A stretch of 64,000 nt of DNA from Neocallimastix lanati (nom. inval.) (Eukaryota; Neocallimastigomycota; Neocallimastigomycetes; Neocallimastigales; Neocallimastigaceae), in assembly GCA_016946835.1 (NCBI GenBank), contig JACVTC010000032.1, positions 246,001 to 310,000 of the forward strand, given 5' to 3'. The translations under genes were made by a program, and so were the position numbers. The notes beneath the pieces are model-generated. The model saw only the letters and a list, made by a program, of their open reading frames with translations, was not told the origin of the DNA and ran no database searches. Positions 59,675 through 64,000 of this stretch are shown here, piece after piece; position 1 is the stretch's first letter; each line of letters opens with the position of its first letter.

Positions 59675-59800
59675 ATAACTACTAAAAAATAAAATATAAT
59701 AATAACTACTAAAAAATAAAATATAAAATATATATTGAATAAAATAAAATAAGATAAATAGAAGGAACTTAAAGTACTTATTGTATAAAATAATAAAATA
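59675..59800 (-). repeat. Degenerate remnant of the MULE satellite
   Basis: ATATTGAATAAAATAAAATA, then AGATAAATAGAAGGAACTTA and AAGTACTTATTG resemble the 50-bp unit of 47950-49480, with a twofold AATAATAACTACTAAAAAAT repeat beside it. Confidence -1.
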
Positions 59801-60900
59801 ATGAAATAAATGGAAATTTTATTATCTATTTTATAAATGATCATATAAATTACATATATTTAAAATAGATTTTATTAAAACAAAGAATAAAAAGTTTCAT
59901 CTCTTTTTTTATTTTTTATTTTTTTATTTTTTATTTTTTTATTTTTTATTTTAAAAACTTTTATTATATTGTTTAATTATGCTTTACCGTTGACTAAAAT
60001 TTTTTTTAATAATATTTAAAAATAATAAATGTAGATATTATAAGCATGAGAATAACAACAAAATATAAACAGTACACAAAAAAAATATAATAATAGTTTA
60101 AACCAGAAAAAAAAAATAAACAACATCAAAAAAAAATTCCGAATATGAAAAACAAACTTTACAAATTTATTGATTCATAAGGAATAGATTTAATGATTAA
60201 TTAATAATGATTAAAAGAAAAAAAAATTTTTTTTTCTTTAAAATTTAATTATTAAATAATTAATTGATTATTTATGAAATATTAATATTGATAGTAATAT
60301 TAATAGTATTATTAATTTAATTATATATTTTATTTTGAAAAAAAAAAAAAAATTAATAAAAAATACTGATGATATCATATTGTCTGTTTAATATCCTAAT
60401 TAACTTTAAAAAAAATATTACTTCATATTGTTTATTGTGACAAAGTGGATTTTTTTTTTTTTTAATTTTTTTTTCATGGGTATCATTAAAAACTTATTTA
60501 TATTAAATCATTTTATTAAAAATATATATATATAAAATGAAACCATAAAATGATTCTTAATGTCCATACAAATAATAAATATTAATGTAAATAAATTATA
60601 TAAATATAAAATGAATATGAATTTAAATATGAATATGAATATAAAATATAATTATTAAGTTATACATTAATAAAAAAACATGTTTTAAACTAATAAAAAA
60701 AAAAAAACAATAAACTTTAATATTTGAAGGTCATATAGACAAATTTTTAATTTACAAATAATTTTTCTTTTCAAGAGTAAAAATGATTATCTTTTAGAAC
60801 TTTATTATTAATTGTAATTATTCTCTTATTGAAAATTAAAACATTATTATATAAAACATGACTGATACTCTCTGTTCTATATTCAATAGTCCATGAACCA

Positions 60901-61428
60901 GGTTCTATCGTGGTTGTTAGTCCGTGGGCTAGCATAAATAAGGTTTCTGGTTCGATCCCGCTCTATGACCATTTTCCAGGTTTTCCTCACAGGAGGTTTT
61001 TACGGAATATGGTGATTAGGGGCACAGGTAAGTATTTTCCCCTTTTATATATATTATTGTTCTAAATTTCCTAATTAATATAGACAAGATACTGTCTTAA
61101 CTATGAGGGTTGACCAAGTACTGTCATTTAATATATTTACGATGGAATTACAGGCATTTAGGTACATTTCGTGTGTCCTTCTAGATATATATTCTTCTAA
61201 ATTGCAATCTTTCTAATTTTTATGCATTTGCCAAGGGAGCTAGTATGTATCTTCATGGGTTAAGTTATATTGACCTCGCTTCCAAGGGAAGTTAAGAACT
61301 GGATATGCACTCCGAGAAAAAGCATATAAGAAAAATTTTCAGCCGTAATATGCATGTCAGAACGCCAATGATGAACTCTCGGTAAAACTTTCCGGCAGGG
61401 CGGTAAAACACTGGAAATAAAAAAAAAA
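60901..61428 (+). mobile_element. tRNA-derived SINE candidate
   Basis: The head resembles a degraded tRNA: GGTTCTATCGTGGTTGTTAG (A-box region at 60911) and a perfect B-box GGTTCGATCCC (60949-60959), ending TATGACC, which pairs with the starting GGTTCTA except for one mismatch. The anticodon and T stems are not properly paired, so it is not a functional tRNA. About 450 bp of relatively GC-rich, hairpin-rich body follows (for example CTTCCAAGGGAAG at 61280, ATATGC..GCATAT at 61300-61325), and an A10 tail at 61419-61428. This is typical of a Pol III-transcribed SINE. Alternative: an RNA gene with a tRNA-like leader promoter, as in yeast RNase P RNA, although I could not find RNase P core motifs. 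Single copy in the window. Confidence -1.
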
Positions 61429-64000
61429 TATTCCATGTTATATATTATTGTATATTATTTAATATATCTATTTTACAAATCCACAATAAAATAAAAAATT
61501 ATTTAGATAGTAGATAATATTTAAACTTTTTTTATTATTAAATATACTTAATGTGTATTTGATTATCATGAAGTCATTTAAATAATTTATTGTGATGATT
61601 CATGTTTCGTATTTATTTCTTTATTAATTTATTTACTATATCCTTTTTTTTTTTTTTTTTTTTTTTATTTTATTTTACACTATAAAATATTTTATTAAAT
61701 ATTAATTAATAATAGTATGACAATTGTATATATATATTAAATATTTATATTTATTATTCATTAATAAAAATTAATATCTATTTTTTGAATATTATTATGT
61801 TATTATAAAATCATTTTAATATATTACATTTACTGTCTTCATATTAACTTTTTTTTTTATTATTATTATATTTTAGTTAATTTTAATTTTTATTTGGTAT
61901 TTTCAATAATTTCTATTTCCTATTTTCTTATTTCTTATTATCTAAATATTTTATTAAAAGTCATAAAGTACATAATGTAAAAGAAAATGTATACATTATT
62001 AGATACACTTAGATAAAATAATGGTAATATATATTAATCAATGTCTTTTATTCATATAATATTTAATTTTAATTTATCTTCATCATCATATAATTTTTTT
62101 TTTATTTAATTTTAAAAAAAAAAATTATAAATTAATTATTATTATTATTTTTTTTAATTAAGTCACACAAAAATTTTATTTATATATAAATTATTTAAAA
62201 CTTCATATTTTTATATTTATAAAAGATAACAGATGATAGGATGAGATATTATATTAATTTTTTTTGTCATTAAATGTCAATAAATAACAAATAAATAAAT
62301 GAATAGATAAAAGAAAAATAAATATTAAAATAAAGTAAATAAAAAGAAAATAAAATTCTTAATAGATAAATTTAAACAAAACTAATAAACAATGAATTTT
62401 ATAAAAAAAAAATTTGTAATAATCGAATAAAATAATTTGTTATAAAAATAAAATATAATATAAATATGAGAAAATGAATAAATTCTAATTCATTATTAAA
62501 AATTTTAATTATTAATAAATTATTTTATTAATATTTAAAGTACATAAAAATAAATTTAATAAATCATTAAATTATCATTAGATTATTTATCATATGATTT
62601 AGAGGTTGATCTAAAATAAATTTATGTTATATCATAAATTCTATAAAATACATAAAATTAATAAAATTTATAACATATATTTTATGCAATGTAAATATGT
62701 AAATAATTTATAAATTTATTAAGTTTTGTTTTATTCTAATTATTTTATTTTATTATATTTATATATATTATTATTTGTTTTAATTATTATAAATCTATTA
62801 TTATTTATATATTATACTTTTTATAATGTTTAACTAAATAATTAATTTTTATTATTTTAAAATAGTTTATAATTACTTTTAATAATATTTATCTAAATAA
62901 TTAATTTTTATTATTTTAAAAATAGTTTATAATTAAAGAGTATTATATAAAGAATACCTTTTCATTATATTTATTCTTAGCATAGCATAGTTGCCAAATT
63001 TTACAATTGTTTTATTATATTTACAACAACGTTATTGTCATAACCAATATAATTTATTTTTTGTAGTTTAATATTATTAATAATATAAAATTATAAACTT
63101 TAGTATTTAATTAAATAAATATTTAAATTATAAAGTAAATAATTAAATTAAATATATATTAATAAATTACGTAAATATATTATGAAACTTTACCCTAGAT
63201 AAACGAACTTAAGAGTTTATCAAATACCATATAGTATCATATTATTTTCATTTAATTGTACTCTATGGGAAATATTAATTAATATTGACTATTTCTATTA
63301 AATAATTAATTAAATACTAAAATGTAATATATCAGTATATTATTTTAAACTATAAAATGTTCCTATAGCATATACAGATATTAATAAGAAAAAAAAAATT
63401 ATGATTAAATATGTGTAATAATATTATATCTAATTAAGGAGATTTTTTTTTTAAACACAAAAAAAGTTAGCTGTTATTTTTATACCAATAAGAAATAAAT
63501 TTTTATTAAATATTATTATTATTTTTTTTTTGAGTTTATTTAAAAATTTATTAAAGATAAAAAAAGAAAAAAAAAAAAAGAACACTAGTACACTAATTTT
63601 TAATATGAATTATTAAAAAAAGTTTTTTTACTATCGCTTTAATGATATAAATTATTACTATAAAAGAGGAAAAAAAATTTGTATTTTTTTTTTTTTTATT
63701 GGTGATGATGGTTTTATTAAAAAAAATATTATATTAATTATACTTTTATAATAATTTTTTTTTTATTTTTTTTTTCTTAATTTCATAAAGTTTAAAAATA
63801 AAAATAAATGAATTGAATAGATTAAAAATATTTATTAGACATTTAAAAAATTTTGTTTGAGGGTCAACAGTAAAAACTAAAACTATGAATTAAAAAAACT
63901 AAAAACTAAACTAAAAACTAAAAAACAAAATTTAATTATTTAAGTTATTTAAAAAATATATATATTTTCTTATATTTCTACTTCTTTTGAAGTTGAAATA
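61429..64000. other. Intergenic A/T-rich DNA to the window edge
   Basis: No gene, RNA or mobile element recognised. Contains homopolymers (T run 61641-61666) and a near-duplicate segment ATAATTAATTTTTATTATTT (about 62839 and 62898). Confidence -1.

Larger units (their letters stand above)
58233..60900. other. Intergenic A/T-rich DNA
   Basis: No gene. A short GC-richer stretch at 58293-58318 (GAAATTTCCGGCGAAAAGAT), a perfect hairpin at 58713-58746, (AAT)n turning into (ATT)n at 59365-59435, and remnants of the MULE satellite spacer at 59675-59800. Confidence -1.

Noticed and set aside
60901-60970. Functional tRNA gene
   Set aside because: The acceptor stem nearly pairs and the B-box is perfect, but the T-stem and anticodon stem do not pair; better explained as a SINE head.

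Overview
The window is extremely AT-rich eukaryotic nuclear DNA: long A/T homopolymers, TTTTA and ATT arrays, GT..AG introns that are almost pure A/T, and asparagine-rich low-complexity protein inserts. Genes are sparse and retroelements abundant. Intronless bacterial-type NhaC antiporter genes in tandem, together with a fungal-looking bestrophin and a long-form tRNase Z, suggest an anaerobic gut fungus (Neocallimastigomycota). This is inference; Dictyostelium-like protists are the main alternative.

Layout: (1) 1-2791, minus: six-exon tRNase Z (ELAC2-like), cut by the window edge at its 3' end, with an apparent one-base frameshift in exon 2. (2) 3270-12211: an LTR retrotransposon read on the minus strand (AATAT target duplication, polypurine tract) with almost no recognisable coding capacity. 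Its right-hand 5' LTR is split by a complete 4661-bp Mutator-like (MULE) transposon at 7412-12072, with 52-bp terminal inverted repeats, a perfect 9-bp target duplication, a FLYWCH/MULE transposase gene with a frameshift, and a TTTTA-type minisatellite. (3) 12228-15990, minus: decayed LINE. (4) 17869-19128, minus: intact bestrophin-family channel. (5) 19129-27514: gene-free A/T desert with minisatellites and hairpins. (6) 27515-31522: Copia pol pseudogene with a 1.3-kb inverted duplication of its front part. (7) 32660-40560, minus: three NhaC Na+/H+ antiporter genes in tandem on a ~3.25-kb unit, the middle one apparently a crossover hybrid. (8) 44449-47126, minus: second Copia element with 5' LTR and an inverted RNase H segment. 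(9) 47747-54177: rearranged MULE cluster with a 50-bp satellite, a long TTTTA array, and two transposase pseudogenes tail to tail. (10) 56045-56225: relatively GC-rich, hairpin-rich island, possible structured RNA. (11) 56835-58232: giant TTTTA array. (12) 60901-61428: tRNA-derived SINE candidate.

The three kinds of apparently functional gene (tRNase Z for tRNA 3' processing, bestrophin for anion conductance, NhaC for Na+/H+ exchange) are not organised as a pathway. The NhaC triplet suggests selection for gene dosage in a Na+-rich habitat such as the rumen, but that is speculation. Everything else is mobile DNA and its debris. The most unusual signals are the nested MULE/LTR structure, the satellite shared by distinct MULE copies in opposite orientations, the higher-order structure of that satellite, the repeat-bearing non-coding LTR element, and the two compositionally distinct RNA-like islands.
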